Below are positions 43,484 through 56,911 of a stretch of DNA of 64,000 bases, piece by piece. The notes under the pieces were generated by a model, which had not been told where the DNA came from, ran no database searches, and saw nothing but the letters and a program-made list of their open reading frames with translations. Origin of the DNA: Craterostigma plantagineum. Its lineage: Eukaryota; Streptophyta; Magnoliopsida; Lamiales; Linderniaceae. Numbering within the stretch: the first letter of the stretch is position 1; each line of letters starts with the position of its first letter. Position numbers and translations under genes: made by a program. The stretch lies in contig JAPQWV010000360.1 of the NCBI GenBank assembly GCA_027422505.1, forward strand, positions 558,001-622,000. Reading direction: 5' to 3'.

Positions 43484-45134
43484 TTGTTTGCTAGTCGCTA
43501 TCCTGATGAGGGACGGTTTCATGACCTTGAATGGGCATGTAGAGCGATGTACACGAAGGCGATTGACATGGAGCAGTCTGCTTTATCTCAACGCGCAAAG
43601 CTAGCGTGGCTTAAGGATGGGGACCAATGCACGGCGTTTTTCTTCAAAAAGGTAGCATTACGACGGACCACTAATCGCATCTTCTCACTCGAGGGGGATA
43701 ATGGGGAACTCCATGAGGGCGAGCCAGCAGTTCGAGCTGAGCTGCTTCGGTTCTATCATGAGTTACTTGGCCAGTCGGCCCGTTCTTCCCCGGTTGCATC
43801 TCACGACCTTGCACCATTCCTTACCCGTCGCCTTAATCGGGCGGATGCGGATGACATGGTTCGACCGGTTCTTGCAGATGAGGTCAAAGAGGCACTGTTT
43901 TCCATGGGAAATGAGAAAGCTCCGGGCCCGGATGGTTTCACATCGGCTTTTTTCAAAGCGGCGTGGGACGTAATTGGTGATGATTTCACTTCAGCGGTTC
44001 AAGATTTCTTCTCGACGGGGCGGCTTCTCAAGGGCCTTAACAGCACCTTCATCACTCTTATTCCAAAAAGGAAACTCCACGGAAGGCTGCGGATTTTCGG
44101 CCTATTTCTTGTTGTAACGTCATTTTCAAGGTTATCTCAAAAATTATGGCTAATCGACTCAAGGGTTCCCTTTCGTATTTGGTACACTCGTCACAAACGG
44201 CGTTCATCCCAGGTCGGCAAATTAGCGATAATGTTTTGCTCGCTCAGGAAATTTGCCTTGGATACAATAGCGCTAGTCGACCACCTAGGGTGGCATTCAA
44301 AGTTGACTGGTAAAGGCGTATGATAAAGTGGAATGGTGTTTCATTCTTGCCACGATGGAAGCTATGGGGTTTCATTCGCGCTTTATTCATTGGGTTAGAT
44401 GCTGCATGACTACACCAACTTTCTCTATTAATTTGCATGGCTGCCCGGTGGGTTATTTCGCCGGAAAACGCGGCATACGTCAAGGCGACCCGCTTTCGCC
44501 GTACATCTTTACACTCGTTATGGAAGTTTTGCATGGGATTGTTGATCATCATATTCGAAGTGAGCCTCGCTTTCGTTTCCACTGGCGATGTGAGGCGGCC
44601 TCTCTTGCCATGCTGACCTTTGCTGATGATTTGCTTTTGTTCTGTCATGCGGACGAACTTTCGGTCGGGATCCTCAAATCTGCCTTGGATGACTTTGCCA
44701 CGCTTTCAGGTCTTGCACCGAGTCCTACAAAGAGTGAGATGTTTGTGGCTAAGCGAGCGGCGCCTATTGCAGATCGCCTTCAGGCCCTTATGGGTTTTAT
44801 GATTGGCCATCTCCCGGTCCGTTACCTAGGAGTACCTCTCATCCCTGCCCGGCTCTCGATCATGGATTGTGCTCCACTCCTTCAGAAGGTGGATGCTCGA
44901 CTTGGGTCTTGGTTGAACCGATCCCTCTCATACGCAGGACGTGTTCAGCTGATCAAGTCGGTTCTCTCTGCGCTTCACGCTTACTGGTCTGGGGTCTTTC
45001 TTTTACCTAAGGGTGTTATCCATGCCTTAGAGGCTCGGTTCGACGGTTTCTTTGGTCGGGTTCGGCTGCTAAAGTTGCTTGGGCTGATGTTTGTCTACCA
45101 CGTCAGGAAGGAGGCCTCGGCATTCGGTCAATAA
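43484..45134 (+). pseudogene. LINE ORF2 reverse transcriptase
   Basis: Frame 43484-44323 has KLAWLKDGDQCTAFFFK and NEKAPGPDGFTSAFFK. After a frameshift near 44310, frame 44328-45134 has GIRQGDPLSPYIF and the FADD box (about 44620). At about 45042 this copy has GGTTCG where copy A has GGTTTCG, and the missing T ends the frame. Confidence 0.92.
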
Positions 45135-45154
45135 GTGCAGATAACAAGGCCTTA

Positions 45155-46159
45155 TTGATGCGGCATCTTTGGAGCGTGGTCACCAAGGAGGCAGGGTCCG
45201 TCTGGGTTGACTGGCTTTATTCTACCCGTCTTCGATCTCGTTCATTTTGGGAACTTCAGCCGACAGCAAACGACGCTTGGAGCTGGAAGAAGCTTCTCAA
45301 GTTTCGACACTTTTACGCTCTTTTATCTCTTTTCAGGTTGGCAATGGCGAGTCTATTTGGTTGTGGAGAGATCCGTGGCTGACGGTGACGCCACTCCTTG
45401 AGCGCTTTCCTCGAGGCCCGATGGTGATGGGGTTACCCCAGGATGTTCGTCTCTCCTCGGTTATTAATTCTAACGGATGGGCTTGGCCGGCCCAAACGCC
45501 GACCCATCTACTCCTTGAGATCGCCTCCAGCATGCCGACGGTCCACCCATCTACTTTGGATTCGATTCGTTGGGTGAGATCGTCGGATGGACGCTTCTCG
45601 ACGGCGACTGTCAGGGAGGCCATACGTTCTAGACGAGAGCCCGTTCGATGGGCTGCCTTATTTGGAGGGTGTTTTAAGAGTTCCTCGACATGAGTTTATC
45701 CTCTGGCTGGCCATCAGGGAACGCCTCTCGTTGCGTTCTCTTCCGTGGGTGGCCCAGCGGGCTGGCACAAACTCTGCTTACTTTGTGATGGCGAGACTTG
45801 TGAAACGACGAATCATTTATTTTTTGACTGTGAATTTTCTCAACGGTGCTTGCGAATTTTACGTCGACGGGTTCGATTGACTTGGCCATTTCGAGATTGG
45901 GGGACGAGGTATCATATGGGCTTCTTCGAGATGGCGGACAAACCATCTACTTCATATGGTACATAGACATATCTTAGCATCACTTGTTTACCACGTTTGG
46001 CAGGAGAGAAATCGACGATGGCATGATAATTTACGGAGTTCTCCATATCATGTTGTCAGTGTGGTCCTTGAAGTTGTGTGTGCAAGACTTGACATGGTGG
46101 GAACCAAGTACTCATTGCAAATGGCGGCAATTCGCCGTAGATGGAGGATTGCTTGGTGA
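45155..46159 (+). pseudogene. LINE ORF2 C-terminus with zf-RVT, copy B
   Basis: Same protein as residues ~216-546 of the open frame at 6-1646, here split over several frames by 1-base differences: one C missing near 45307, one T extra near 45670, one T missing near 45776 and one G extra near 45900. The Cys/His zf-RVT cluster LLCDGETCETTNHLFFDC is intact locally. Confidence 0.9.
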
Positions 46160-46303
46160 TTTTTTTGTCGTTGGGATTTATTTTGATTGTCTTTCCCAGT
46201 AGCATGTTGCTGGTCGGTGTTGTATGATCATATCATACATGCTTTCTGTACTCCTTTATTTTTTATATTTACGGAAACCTATTCCAAAAAAAACTTGATT
46301 AGT

Positions 46304-46397
46304 ACAATGACTATATGAACAAAACTAAAAGGAAGTACACAAACGAAAACTTGGAAAACCCTAGCATGTAATAACTAATCTTCCAAGAAATTAACTT
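46304..46397. other. Spacer between LINE and MSP-ankyrin gene, copy B
   Basis: Matches 1790-1883 of copy A. Probably 3' UTR of the minus-strand gene. Nothing else seen. Confidence 0.5.
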
Positions 46398-47867
46398 TCA
46401 AGCCCTCTCCTTCACTTGACGATGATGCAGAAATGAACGATTCTTCTTCAGATACTCAATCTCAGAATTCGTTACCATTCCTCCCTTCGTAGTACTACAG
46501 CAACTCAAAAGAAACACAGCAACGTCAACATGCCCGCCTTCAATCGCACAAAGAAGGGGCGAATAACCCGCCCGGTCCACCGAATCGACCCGAGACCCAC
46601 GAGCCACCAAAAGCTTCACACACTCAAGGTGTCCTTTAAACGCAGCCCTGTGCAAAAGTGTCCAACCATTGCCATCCCTTTCGTCGATCGCCTTCTTCTT
46701 CTTCTTCGCCGCCGCCGCCGACCCATTAGTATTACCCAAACACTTTGTAATAATCTCCCTTGCGTTTCCTTTCCTCGCAAATTCGTGTAATAAATCGTCA
46801 CCCAAACTCAGAACATCGTACAGATGCTCGTTCCTCTTCTCCACCGCCAAGTCAAAGGGGGTTTTCTTCTCCTCCTTAGTAAGGGCGTGTTTGGAGAACA
46901 CGGAATGGTTCAGCAAGAATTCGACGGCGTCGGAATCTCCTCTCTCCGACGCATAGTGAAGGGGAGTGTAGCCGCCGTCGTCTGCCACGTCAGCTTCGCT
47001 CCCCGCCGAGATTAGGAACTCAAGGGCTTCGATCTGCCCGTGGATGGACGCCACGTGGAGGGCTGTCTTTCCTTCAGCATCCCTCGAATTTAAATCTAAA
47101 TCGGCGAAGCTTAGGCACAGAATTTCCATTAAATCGACCCTATTCATATCAGCTGCAAAGTGGAGAACTTGGCCGAGATTTCCGTCGCCTGCTGCTAAAC
47201 TGCCGCCGGCGGATCGAATCAGCGTTTGTAGGACATCAGCGTTTCCGTATCTAACAGCCAAAGCGAGCAGAGACCCATCGTCGCCGTCGCCGTCTCCGTT
47301 GTTGATGACGTCGGCGCCGGCCTCAATTAGGAGCGAAACTAACCGTGCCTTGCCGTTCTTGACTCCCGATCGAAGCAGAGAATTCAGCTCAGATCTATCG
47401 CAGTACGTAATCGCCTTTGAGAAGAGAAACTCCGTGTCGAGCGACGACCTTCTGCCGCTCGGCGAGAGGAGGTGCTCGGCCACCTGCCGGCCGACGAAGA
47501 CGACGGAGACTTTGGCGTCCTTGAATATGTGCCGGCCGGGCCTAGAAAACAGGCGGCGGAGGTCTTCTTGGCTGGCTTTGCCGGTGGGAAGCATCGAAGC
47601 TCGGACGAGGATTTCGTCGGCGGGAATCGACAGCGGCGGCTGATCGCGGGGTTTGAGGAGGTGGACGGCGAAGGTCGCCGTGGAAAGTGGTGGGATTATC
47701 GAGAAAGGCTGTGGGAAAGTGAAGATGGATGGATTTGAGGTTGTGAGTGAGATAGCTACGGACATGGTGTGCATCAGATTTGTTAGCTTGAATTCTTGGC
47801 TGCACTTTTGGCCCCTTTTGAACGCCATGGATATCACTTCAAGCTCTGGTTTGATTAGTCTGTCCAT
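46398..47867 (-). CDS. MSP domain plus ankyrin-repeat protein, VAPYRIN-like (copy B)
   Basis: 489 codons, identical over the first ~461 residues to the frame at 1958-3352 (MSP domain 1-128, ankyrin repeats about 160-460). One additional C in ctccc at 46481-46485 changes the C-terminus. Instead of stopping after KEEW it continues KGGMVTNSEIEYLKKNRSFL and ends QVKERA. I cannot tell which version is original, though the longer tail reads like ordinary protein. Both copies have the same CT-rich leader. A role in membrane trafficking is inferred from VAP/VAPYRIN relatives. Confidence 0.85.
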   Translation of the reverse strand: MDRLIKPELEVISMAFKRGQKCSQEFKLTNLMHTMSVAISLTTSNPSIFTFPQPFSIIPPLSTATFAVHLLKPRDQPPLSIPADEILVRASMLPTGKASQEDLRRLFSRPGRHIFKDAKVSVVFVGRQVAEHLLSPSGRRSSLDTEFLFSKAITYCDRSELNSLLRSGVKNGKARLVSLLIEAGADVINNGDGDGDDGSLLALAVRYGNADVLQTLIRSAGGSLAAGDGNLGQVLHFAADMNRVDLMEILCLSFADLDLNSRDAEGKTALHVASIHGQIEALEFLISAGSEADVADDGGYTPLHYASERGDSDAVEFLLNHSVFSKHALTKEEKKTPFDLAVEKRNEHLYDVLSLGDDLLHEFARKGNAREIITKCLGNTNGSAAAAKKKKKAIDERDGNGWTLLHRAAFKGHLECVKLLVARGSRVDSVDRAGYSPLLCAIEGGHVDVAVFLLSCCSTTKGGMVTNSEIEYLKKNRSFLHHRQVKERA

Positions 47868-48040
47868 TTTCCAGCGAGAGAGAGATAGAGGAGAGGGAGG
47901 GAGAGATAGAGATGGGGCTTTTGATGGTGTGTGTTTATGAATAATTTTGGGAGATTATTGTTGTTAATATATGGGATTTTTGTATGAAATGTTTTCACTT
48001 AAATAAGCAAAAGAATAAAAGAATAGAGATTGTGAGTAAT
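47868..48040 (-). promoter_or_regulatory. 5' UTR and proximal upstream region of MSP-ankyrin gene, copy B
   Basis: Same as 3353-3525: a CT-rich leader on the minus strand, truncated upstream by the inverted-end element. Confidence 0.4.
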
Positions 48041-48569
48041 ACAGGGTCTTTTCACATAAATAATCATGGGAAGATTTCTGTTCAGGCCCTCATAAAGTTT
48101 ATATTTACCCGTCAGACCCTGTCAGAAAATGGTTAGTTTAAGGGGCCTACTTTTGTAAAAATCGAGTAAAGGACCAAAAATAGACTTTGACGAAAATACC
48201 CCTTGCCATTTTTTCCAGCAGAATTCACATGTTCTTTTGGTCTTATATGAATCGTTTACTATTACTTCATTATTTGTTAAGGTACAACATATTGTTACTT
48301 TAGAAAACAGATACGTTATTTTTCAACAATATTGTGTTACTTTGCTACTGCAAAACGTTATCAACAGAATTTTTTTCATTTAACGATCGAACTCATTTTT
48401 CTTTCACTGAATCGAGCACAAAAAAATTCGATTGACCCATCCAACCGATTCGACATGTCATGTTGGATTAATTATGATATTGACGATGCACGGGGTAGAA
48501 TTTGCTTGTCTAATTAGGGTGCAAATTCGAAAACATAATGGTAAATCGTATGTAGATGTCGACATAAAT

Positions 48570-49470
48570 TGCAAGTAATCGGTATAAATTCGAGGTATCC
48601 ATGAGAAATCGAGGTCTATTTTACCTTATTGAGTCAATAACGTCGAGATTTATGCAGTTTTCATCCATTTTTAGTGTCGTTTGTGATTTTCGTTTAATTC
48701 CTTTCGATCAATTATTGTATACAGAATGTGTTATTTACGACAAACAAGGCGTTATTACCTTTCAGAGACGTGTTACTTCTAAGTCTTCAGTTGTTATTAA
48801 CCATAAGACATTTGTTATTTTTTGCTATGTTATAAGTATTTCTTTTTTACACGATTTAGGAAAAATAAAATATCCGTTTCTTGCATCTAATAGGTATAAA
48901 TTCGAGGTACCCATGAGAAATTGAGGTCTACTTTACCTTATTGAATCAAAACGACGTGATTTATGCAGTTTTCATCTGTTTTTTAGTGTCGTTTGTGATT
49001 TTCGTTTTATCCCTTTCGATCCATTACTTGTATACAGAATGTGTTATTTACGACAAGTAAGACGTTATTACCTTTCAGCGACGTGTTACTTCTAAGTCAA
49101 CATTTGTTATTAACCATAAGACATTTGTTATTTTTTACTATGTTTTAAGTATTTCTTTTTTACATTATTTAGGGAATATATAATATCCGTTTCTTGCAAC
49201 TAATCGGTATAAATTCGAGGTACCCATGAGAAATTGAGGTCTATTTTACCTTATTGAGTTAATAACGACGTGATTTATGCCGTTTTCATCCGTTTTTTAG
49301 TGTCGTTTGTGATTTTCGTTCTTTTTATCCCGATCCATTATTTGTATACAGAATGTGTTATTTACGACGAACAAGAAGTTATTACTTTTCGGTGATGTGT
49401 TATTTCTGTGTCAACATTTGTTATTATCCTGAAGACATTTGTTATTTTTGTGAAACTTATCAACATTCAT
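48570..49470 (+). repeat. ~310-bp tandem repeat cluster 1, copy B
   Basis: Three units matching 4056-4950. Confidence 0.85.
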
Positions 49471-50936
49471 ATGAAATTGACGATAATTTCAACATATCCG
49501 GTCATAGCAACTGCTATCTTAGGAATTTCTTTGATGTGGGTTTATCACAGTTAATAATATTGATAGTTGCCTTGGTTAAACTCATTTACAGATTAATATT
49601 GATTTATCTGTTGCTGATCTCGCGAGCGCGACGGTGTCGGGACGGAATCTTAAAATTTCGTCGAGGCAAACAATAAAAATATGTGTATCGAAGCATGTTT
49701 CTAGTTGAAATTGAAGGTAATACGCATAGATTCGAGAGACCCATAGCCTTAAATTTCGTCGCGCCACCGTATTGGGTATATTGTTTGTTTTTCAAGGTTT
49801 CTCGCGCCACCGTAGAATTTCTAAACTGTGTGGCGGGATTTAGAAAAATTTCTGGACAGTTTAATGTGGTACCCGTAAGGGTTTAATTGTTACCAATAGA
49901 GTGTTATTTGTTATAAAATTGCCGTCTATGCACTAGGGTTTCTAGATAATTTGTTATCGTCTATGCGCTATGGTTTTTGGGTAATTTTTGGGGTTTAGGA
50001 CTTACGGGTTCAAGGTTAAGATTAAGGATTTACGACATGAAATTTTGGGAGAACGATCCACGACTTGTGCAGTATAAGTTACAACCTTAAAAAAATTTTG
50101 GAGTTCGGGGTTTAGGGTTTAGGGTTTCCGGCCTCGGATTTAGGGTTTTGAGCTTAGTATTTTGTGTTTGTGGTCTATAAATGTTATTAGTACTTTAATG
50201 TTGACGTTTGAACATGTTCGTGGTGCAATTCATAATGTTATGCTCCATTGAGAGGGTGATAGTCTATGTTTTGCAAAGGAGGACTATATGTTTATATATC
50301 TATTGAGATCAACATTCGTCTATTGACATCAAATTTCGCCTAATGTGTCTTTTAAAGGAATGTGGTGATTAAACTTCATCAAATTATATATTTACATGAA
50401 CATCCATATTAAACATCCAAAATAAAAGTGTATTTTTGTACGAATTAATCGAATTATTGACGTGGTACTGAACAACATTTATGTGGTATCAGTATCAATC
50501 AATGTGTTATTATTTGAGTTCGCGTTGTTTTTTTACCTAACATGTGTTATTATTTCTAATTAATGTAGTACAATTAATAGAAAGTCCTGTAAATATTCTC
50601 TGACAATTTTGTTAAATTCTCTGACGGTCCAGAACCTTCTAGAATATTCTCAATGAAGTGTTTTTTTTACATGTATATGTGTTATATTTGTTGGGTAAAC
50701 TGTTACTTAAAAAACGTTTTAGTCTTAGAGAAAGCTACATTTTCTCAATTTCATGGTTATCGACTTACTTTTTTCTTTTAATATTAAGACTCGTTTGATT
50801 CGACTTTATCTTATTCAGTCGCTTTTACCTTGTTCGGCCGTTGAAGTCGATATTAAATTGGTTTCTAAACGAAATTTTTGATTTGGGGGTGGAAGCACGA
50901 ATTCATTCGATACATAAAAAATTCGTCATTATTAGT
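49471..50936. other. Interior of the inverted-end element between repeat clusters, copy B
   Basis: Matches 4951-6420. No gene recognised. Confidence 0.5.
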
Positions 50937-52745
50937 AAGACCCATCTGAAATTGAGGACGGAAAAACTTTATTCAGTCACAAACGCTGAGACTTATGCAG
51001 TTTTCATCTGTTTTTTAGCGTCGTTTGTGATTTTCATTTTATTCCGTTCGATCCATTACTTATATACAAAATGTGTTATTGACGACAAACAATGTGTTAT
51101 TACCTTTTAGTGATGTGTTACTTATGAGTCAACATTTGTTATTATCCATAAGACATTTGTTAGTTTTTGCTATGTTGTAAGTATTTTTTTTACACGATTT
51201 AGGAAAAATATAATATCCGTTTCTTGCAACTAATCTGTATAAATTCGAGATACCCATGAGAAATTGAGGTCTATTTTACCTTATTGAGTCAATAACGCGG
51301 AGATTTATGCAGTTTTCATCTGTTTTTTTAGTGTCGTTTGTGATTTTCGTTTTATCCCTTTCGATCCATTACTTGTATACAAAATGTGTTATTTACGACA
51401 AACAAGGCGTTATTATCTTTCAGCGACGTGTTACTTCTAAGTCAACATTTGTTATTAACCATAAGACATTTGTTATTTTTTTCTATGTTGTAAGTATTTC
51501 TTTTTACACGATTTAGGGAAAAAAAATATCCGTGTCTTGCAACTAATCGGTATAAATTCGAGGTACCCATGAGAAATTGAGGTCTATTTTACCTTATTGA
51601 GTCAATAATGCGGAGATTTATGCAGTTTTCATCTGTTTTTAGTGTCGTTTGTGATTTTCGTTTTATCCCTTTGGATCCATCACTTGTATACATAATATGT
51701 TATTTACGACAAGCAATGCGTTATTACCTTTCAGCCACATGTTACGTCTAAGTCAATATTTGTTATTAATTATAAGACATTTGTTATTTTTTGCTATGTT
51801 ATAAGTATTTCTTTTTACACGATTTAGGAAAAATATAATATCCGTTTTTTTGCAACTAATCAGTATAATTTGAGGTACCCATGAGAAATTGAGGTCTATT
51901 TTACCTTATTGAGTCAATAACGCGGAGATTTATGCAGTTTTCATCTATTTTTTAGTGTCGTTTGTGATTTTCGTTTTATCCCTTTCGATCCATTACTTGT
52001 ATACAAAATGTGTTATTTACAACAAACAAGGCGTTATTACCTTTCAGCGACGTGTTACTTCTAAGTCAACATCTGTTATTAACCATAAGACATTTGTTAT
52101 TTTTTTCTATGTTGTACGTATTTCTTTTTACACGATTTAGGGAAAATATAATATCGTGTCTTGCAACTAATCGGTATAAACTCGAGGTACCCATGAGAAA
52201 TTGAGGTCTATTTTACCTTATTGAGTCAATAATGCGGAGATTTATGCAGTTTTCATCTGTTTTTAGTGTCGTTTGTGATTTTCGTTTTATCCCTTTGGAT
52301 CCATCACTTGTATACAGAATATGTTATTTACGACAAGCAATGCGTTATTACCTTTCAGCGACATGTTACGTCTAAGTCAATATTTGTTATTAATTATAAG
52401 ACATTTGTTATTTTTTGCTATGTTATAAGTATTTCTTTTTACACGATTTAGGAAAAATATAATATCCGTTTTTTGCAACTAATCAGTATAAATTTGAGGT
52501 ACCCATGAGAAATTGAGGTCTATTTTACCTTATTGAGTCAATAATGCTGAGATTTATGCAATTTCATCTGTTTTTAGAGTGTCGTTTGTGATTTTCGTTT
52601 TATTCCTTTCGATCCATTACTTGTATACACAATGTGTTATTTACGACACACAAGGCGTTATTACCTTTCAGCGATGTGTTACTTCTACGTCAACATTTGT
52701 TATTATCTATAAGGCATTTGTTATTTTTGCTATATTCGTTATTTC
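50937..52745 (+). repeat. ~310-bp tandem repeat cluster 2, copy B
   Basis: One partial and five further units matching 6421-8232, with the same ~620-bp higher-order pairing. Confidence 0.85.
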
Positions 52746-53257
52746 TGACGATTAAAGCTGCAAATTAGATATACAAATCATACCCACGATCAAATTAACA
52801 ATAATTTCAACATATTAGGTCATAAACTTTGATATTTTTGGCTACAGTCTCAACGATTCTGTTATTTGTATATATATCAGTTTTTTGTAGCTTCCATAGA
52901 TCTTTTGAAGATTTTTTTCAATCTCAACGATTTATGTTTATCATTTTCGGCTACAATGTCAACGATTTCTGATGATTAAAGCTGCAATAGCAATACAAAT
53001 CGAGCTTGAAGTTTTTTTAGAAGGATTCGAGCTTGCAGCGAAAATCGCTCGTTGGAGAAGACGATGGCAAAAGCTTGTAACTTTCGCATCTGTTAGAGGG
53101 TATATATGTCATATCGCATTGTTTGGGTCTTTTTCTCTAAGAGTTTTGAAAAGTAGGTCCTTAATGATAAATGGATCTTTATTGGGGCCTGAACACTAGT
53201 TAAAAATGTTATCAGGGCCTGACTCGTAATTAACCCAATAATCATTTGCAACCCTGT

Positions 53258-53897
53258 CATTATTTTTTTTATATGTAGGTACCTAATAGGATAAATTTTT
53301 TGCACATAGGTACCCCATCCGCCGCAGGTACGCCATATAAAACATTTAGATACTCTAGCAACGTATTTTGGTACGTAATACGTTGAGAAAAGGGTACGTC
53401 ATATATATCACACTAAGGCACCATATCGAAACGGTATAGGGTATTGTATAAACGTGTGACGTGGTACGAAATATACACATGTACGGCAAGACGGAGAAAA
53501 TTGGTACAAACAATAAAATATGTACCTATCTGTAAAAATTTCTGACATATGTACTGATTTGTAAATTTTTTATTCAATTGAGTATTTTTCTATATATGTC
53601 ACTTTTTTTTCATATCTAGGTACCACCTAGTAACATGAAATTTTTATACATGGATACCCGTTCGGTTGAAGGCACATTTGTTACATAATAGTTGAAAATA
53701 GGTGTCTCATGGTTGAAGAGATATCATGTAAGATATTCAGGAATTAGGTACCAGACAAACACGTGATATGGTACGTAATATCTATTTATATATATATATA
53801 TATATATTATGTATAAAGATACTTAGGAGATGGTAAAAAAGGAAATCTCAATCGAACAAGTACCTATGTATAAAAACCTTATTTTACTAAGTACTTA
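53258..53897 (+). repeat. Diverged tandem dimer of a ~330-bp unit, copy B
   Basis: Matches 8741-9380. The (TA)n tract at about 53786-53808 is shorter than in copy A. Confidence 0.55.
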
Positions 53898-54260
53898 GAT
53901 TTGCTATGGTGCCCACCTACTCTGAGCACCATAAGCAAAACTCTCATTTTCTTGCGCTTTTTCGATTCTCAGTGCCGCCAACACCTCCGTAGACAATCTC
54001 ATATCCATTGGTAACTTAAATCACAATCTACAACACGTTAATAAAAAAATCCATTATTTATTCTTCACATGTGGACGACATACCGATGTGATGATTTCTT
54101 TAAAATTAACGTGTTGTTGATGGTGATTTAAGTTTAATGGATATGAGATTGTCTACGGAGGTGTTGGCGGTGTTGAGAATCGAAAAAATGCAAGAAAATG
54201 AGATATTTGCTTATGGTGCTCACGGTGGTTGCTCACGGTATGTGGGCACAATAGCAAATC
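53898..54260. mobile_element. Foldback MITE, copy B
   Basis: Matches 9381-9743, with inverted arms and an AT-rich loop, at the same 363-bp length. Confidence 0.8.
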
Positions 54261-54750
54261 TCATGATATAATAACTGATAATTTTTTATAATTTGGGTGT
54301 TTAAGCGTAGATACAGCTTACTATTACATTATGGTGCTTAGCTATTTTTGTATCACATTGGATTATGGGCTAATTTGTTTTTTTGGAAGGTGACGGTGAC
54401 GTTGGAACAATGAGACAATTTTTGGTGTAAGAATTGACGTACTTTGTTTGACGAAGTAGTCTCAACTCAATCAACATGTTGGTAGGGTAAGATGAGGAGG
54501 AACAAATCCGAGTTATTGACTCGGCAAACGATTTCATTGGTTCATCTGACGTATTTAAGAAAATTAATATATGCATAGGACAAATTTATTACTATATATT
54601 ATATATATTACATTGCAAAAATTGATTTCTAAGTATATCAATTCTCAAACTTAGTTTGTTAGTCTCGTTGAATCTGAACTTGACTTTCATAGGAGCAAAC
54701 CTATTTTTGTGCATTTTTCCAAGTTCACACATAAGAAGTGTAATGGAATC
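54261..54750. other. Intergenic, copy B
   Basis: Matches 9744-10235. Nothing recognised. Confidence 0.5.
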
Positions 54751-55608
54751 GAACTTGATATGGGGCAATTCTAATCAACAAGAGATTTATATGTGTGGGG
54801 AAGGGAAATTTATATAGCCGGAGAAATGGTATTACAAAGTTGAGAATGTGCATAAGGTGCTTATTTACAAGGAAACTGAAAGGGGCGTGTTTGGAATCGT
54901 ATTTAGGACGTCGGGGACCTGTTTGGGACGTTGGGGGACCTGTTTGGAGCATTCGGGGGACCTGTTTGGGACGTTGGGGGACCTGTCCGTGACGTTGGGG
55001 GACATGTTTGAACGTAAACGAAATAACACAAGGATTACGTGGTTCGGATCTTTGTAGATCCTACGTCCACGGGCGCTCTAAAACTGGTTTTCACTAAGCT
55101 TGGAAGATTTACACGCTCATAACTCACTTTCGCTCATATCTGTTAAAGATCTAATGGAAGAAAATTATTACACTGAGAAAGAAAGATTTCTAGGTGTTTT
55201 TCGTGTGTGGAAAAGTGTTAGAATGGTGATCGTTGTTCTGAAAAATGGTTAAGTCCCTCCTTTTATAGCACCTCCCAGCAGCTTCTTCTATGTAGAATTC
55301 CAGGAATTCAGGGACGTGACACCTAGGGTACTGTGAACAGTGACGACTGTTGATTGAATGACAGCCTGCAAATGGCACAGCTTTCCCACAGTAATACTGC
55401 CCCATCCATGGTCGACACGTGTCCCTCTTTGCTGGACTTTTTGTTGGAGGCGTACTGAAGAAGCCTCATCTGTATGGTGGCACGCCGTTCTATAAAACCT
55501 CCTGCAGCTTTATTGATCTTTATCTAGATATTTTCTTGCTTGGGCCGATTGGGCCTCTTATTTTAATACTTCTTTTAGGCCCATCTGATTCTAGTCCGTA
55601 TCAGAACT
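54751..55608 (-). mobile_element. Solo LTR with 5-bp target duplication, copy B
   Basis: LTR 54756-55603 (848 bp, the same length as copy A), flanked by gaact at 54751-54755 and 55604-55608. The G-rich 21-bp minisatellite lies at 54906-55010. Confidence 0.85.
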
Positions 55609-56528
55609 CATAGCCAAACTCGAGATATATTATGTGCTTGATTCATCCTTGACACTGTTATATAAGATATAAGTTATTTAGCCTACACATTGCCATAATT
55701 ATCGGGCTAATAGATCGTATTGGAATATATTGTGTTAGACGTTAGTTTGACTTATGATCCATATCTTCGAGTATTATCGTGAAAAGCCCAACAAACTTTA
55801 GTCTAAGCCCATAACCTCCTTCATTAAAGGTGTTTCCTTTTCTTATTTTACTGTTTTGTGTCCGAATATTACAAACACTGGACCACTATCCTCTGGATAC
55901 GAACAGCTCAATTAAATCGTTCCTTTAATAATTGCTAAATATGAAAGAAGTAAACGCCAAAAACAGTACACGTAATGCTTTAATTTATAATTTATAGATG
56001 AAATTATTAATGATGAAGATTAATGATTGATGATGGATTGCACGTTTTCTTCCTTTCTCTGCTGTCATTAGTGTCTTTATATGGACCACTAAATTAGGCG
56101 CATGCTCAGTTTCTCCATGTCCCACAAACACGCAAGGACATTTATTTTCTATTTTATCTTTTAATTTGTTTTTTTATTATATGAAGGTGATACATAGTTT
56201 TGGACGATACTCATGATTCAATCATAAATGTTTACAATTATGGGATCCTCTCACGACAAAAAAAAAAAAGATAAAAAAAAAGTAATTGCGAACTTCTTCC
56301 TTGGATCATCTATACTCTTTTATAGAGTTTAGGATGGATAAAAATTGTCAATTGATCCGTCTCAATTGACCAATAAGATTTTCTTTACATTAACTACTAC
56401 TAAAAAATAAGAAAAACACTTATTAAACCACATACTTTCCATAACTTTTTAATAACTATCAAATCTATTTTTAGTATATTACTTATTAACAAACCATTCA
56501 ATAATAATTAATTTTATTTTATTGCACA
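55609..56528. other. Intergenic AT-rich DNA, copy B
   Basis: Matches 11094-12014. Nothing recognised. Confidence 0.5.
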
Positions 56529-56911
56529 CACTTAAGCCGGTTCAGATCCTTTATTCCACTTTCTGTATTCCACTCCGTATTCCAACGAACGAAAATCGTT
56601 ACACTTCCCCCCGACAAGTGTTCACGTAAACATCATTACACCTATGAATTTCATTACAACAAGTGTTTAAACAAAAAAAACTTATTATTACGTATTTTTC
56701 TATTTTAATATATAATACGATTTTTTCTACTCCATATTAGAAAAATACGTAATAATGAGGTTTTTTTTGTTTAAACACTTGTTGTAATGAAATTCATAGG
56801 TGTAATGATGTTTACGTGAACACTTGTCGGGGGGAGGTGTAACGATTTTCGTTCGTTGGAATACGGAGTGGAATACAGAAAGTGGAATAGAGGATCTCAA
56901 CCGCACTTAAG
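56529..56911. mobile_element. Palindromic MITE with 8-bp target duplication (hAT-like), copy B
   Basis: Element 56537-56903, flanked by cacttaag at 56529-56536 and 56904-56911. Same long inverted arms as 12023-12390, with one A fewer in a homopolymer. Confidence 0.88.

Larger units (their letters stand above)
41264..46303 (+). mobile_element. Full-length LINE (L1-type) with 13-bp target duplication
   Basis: Body 41277-46290, about 5.0 kb. The 13-mer aaacttgattagt flanks it at 41264-41276 and 46291-46303 (the first three A of the right copy merge with the poly-A). The order is ORF1-like protein (DUF4283 plus CCHC), endonuclease, reverse transcriptase, zf-RVT, short 3' UTR, poly-A. Plant L1-type LINEs have this layout. 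All reading frames are broken in this copy, but its 3' third in copy A (6-1646) is open. Confidence 0.93.
48041..53257. mobile_element. Putative non-autonomous DNA transposon with imperfect inverted ends, copy B
   Basis: Counterpart of 3526-8740. It begins acagggt and ends accctgt, contains both 310-bp repeat clusters and no transposase. Differences from copy A are small indels. Confidence 0.5.
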
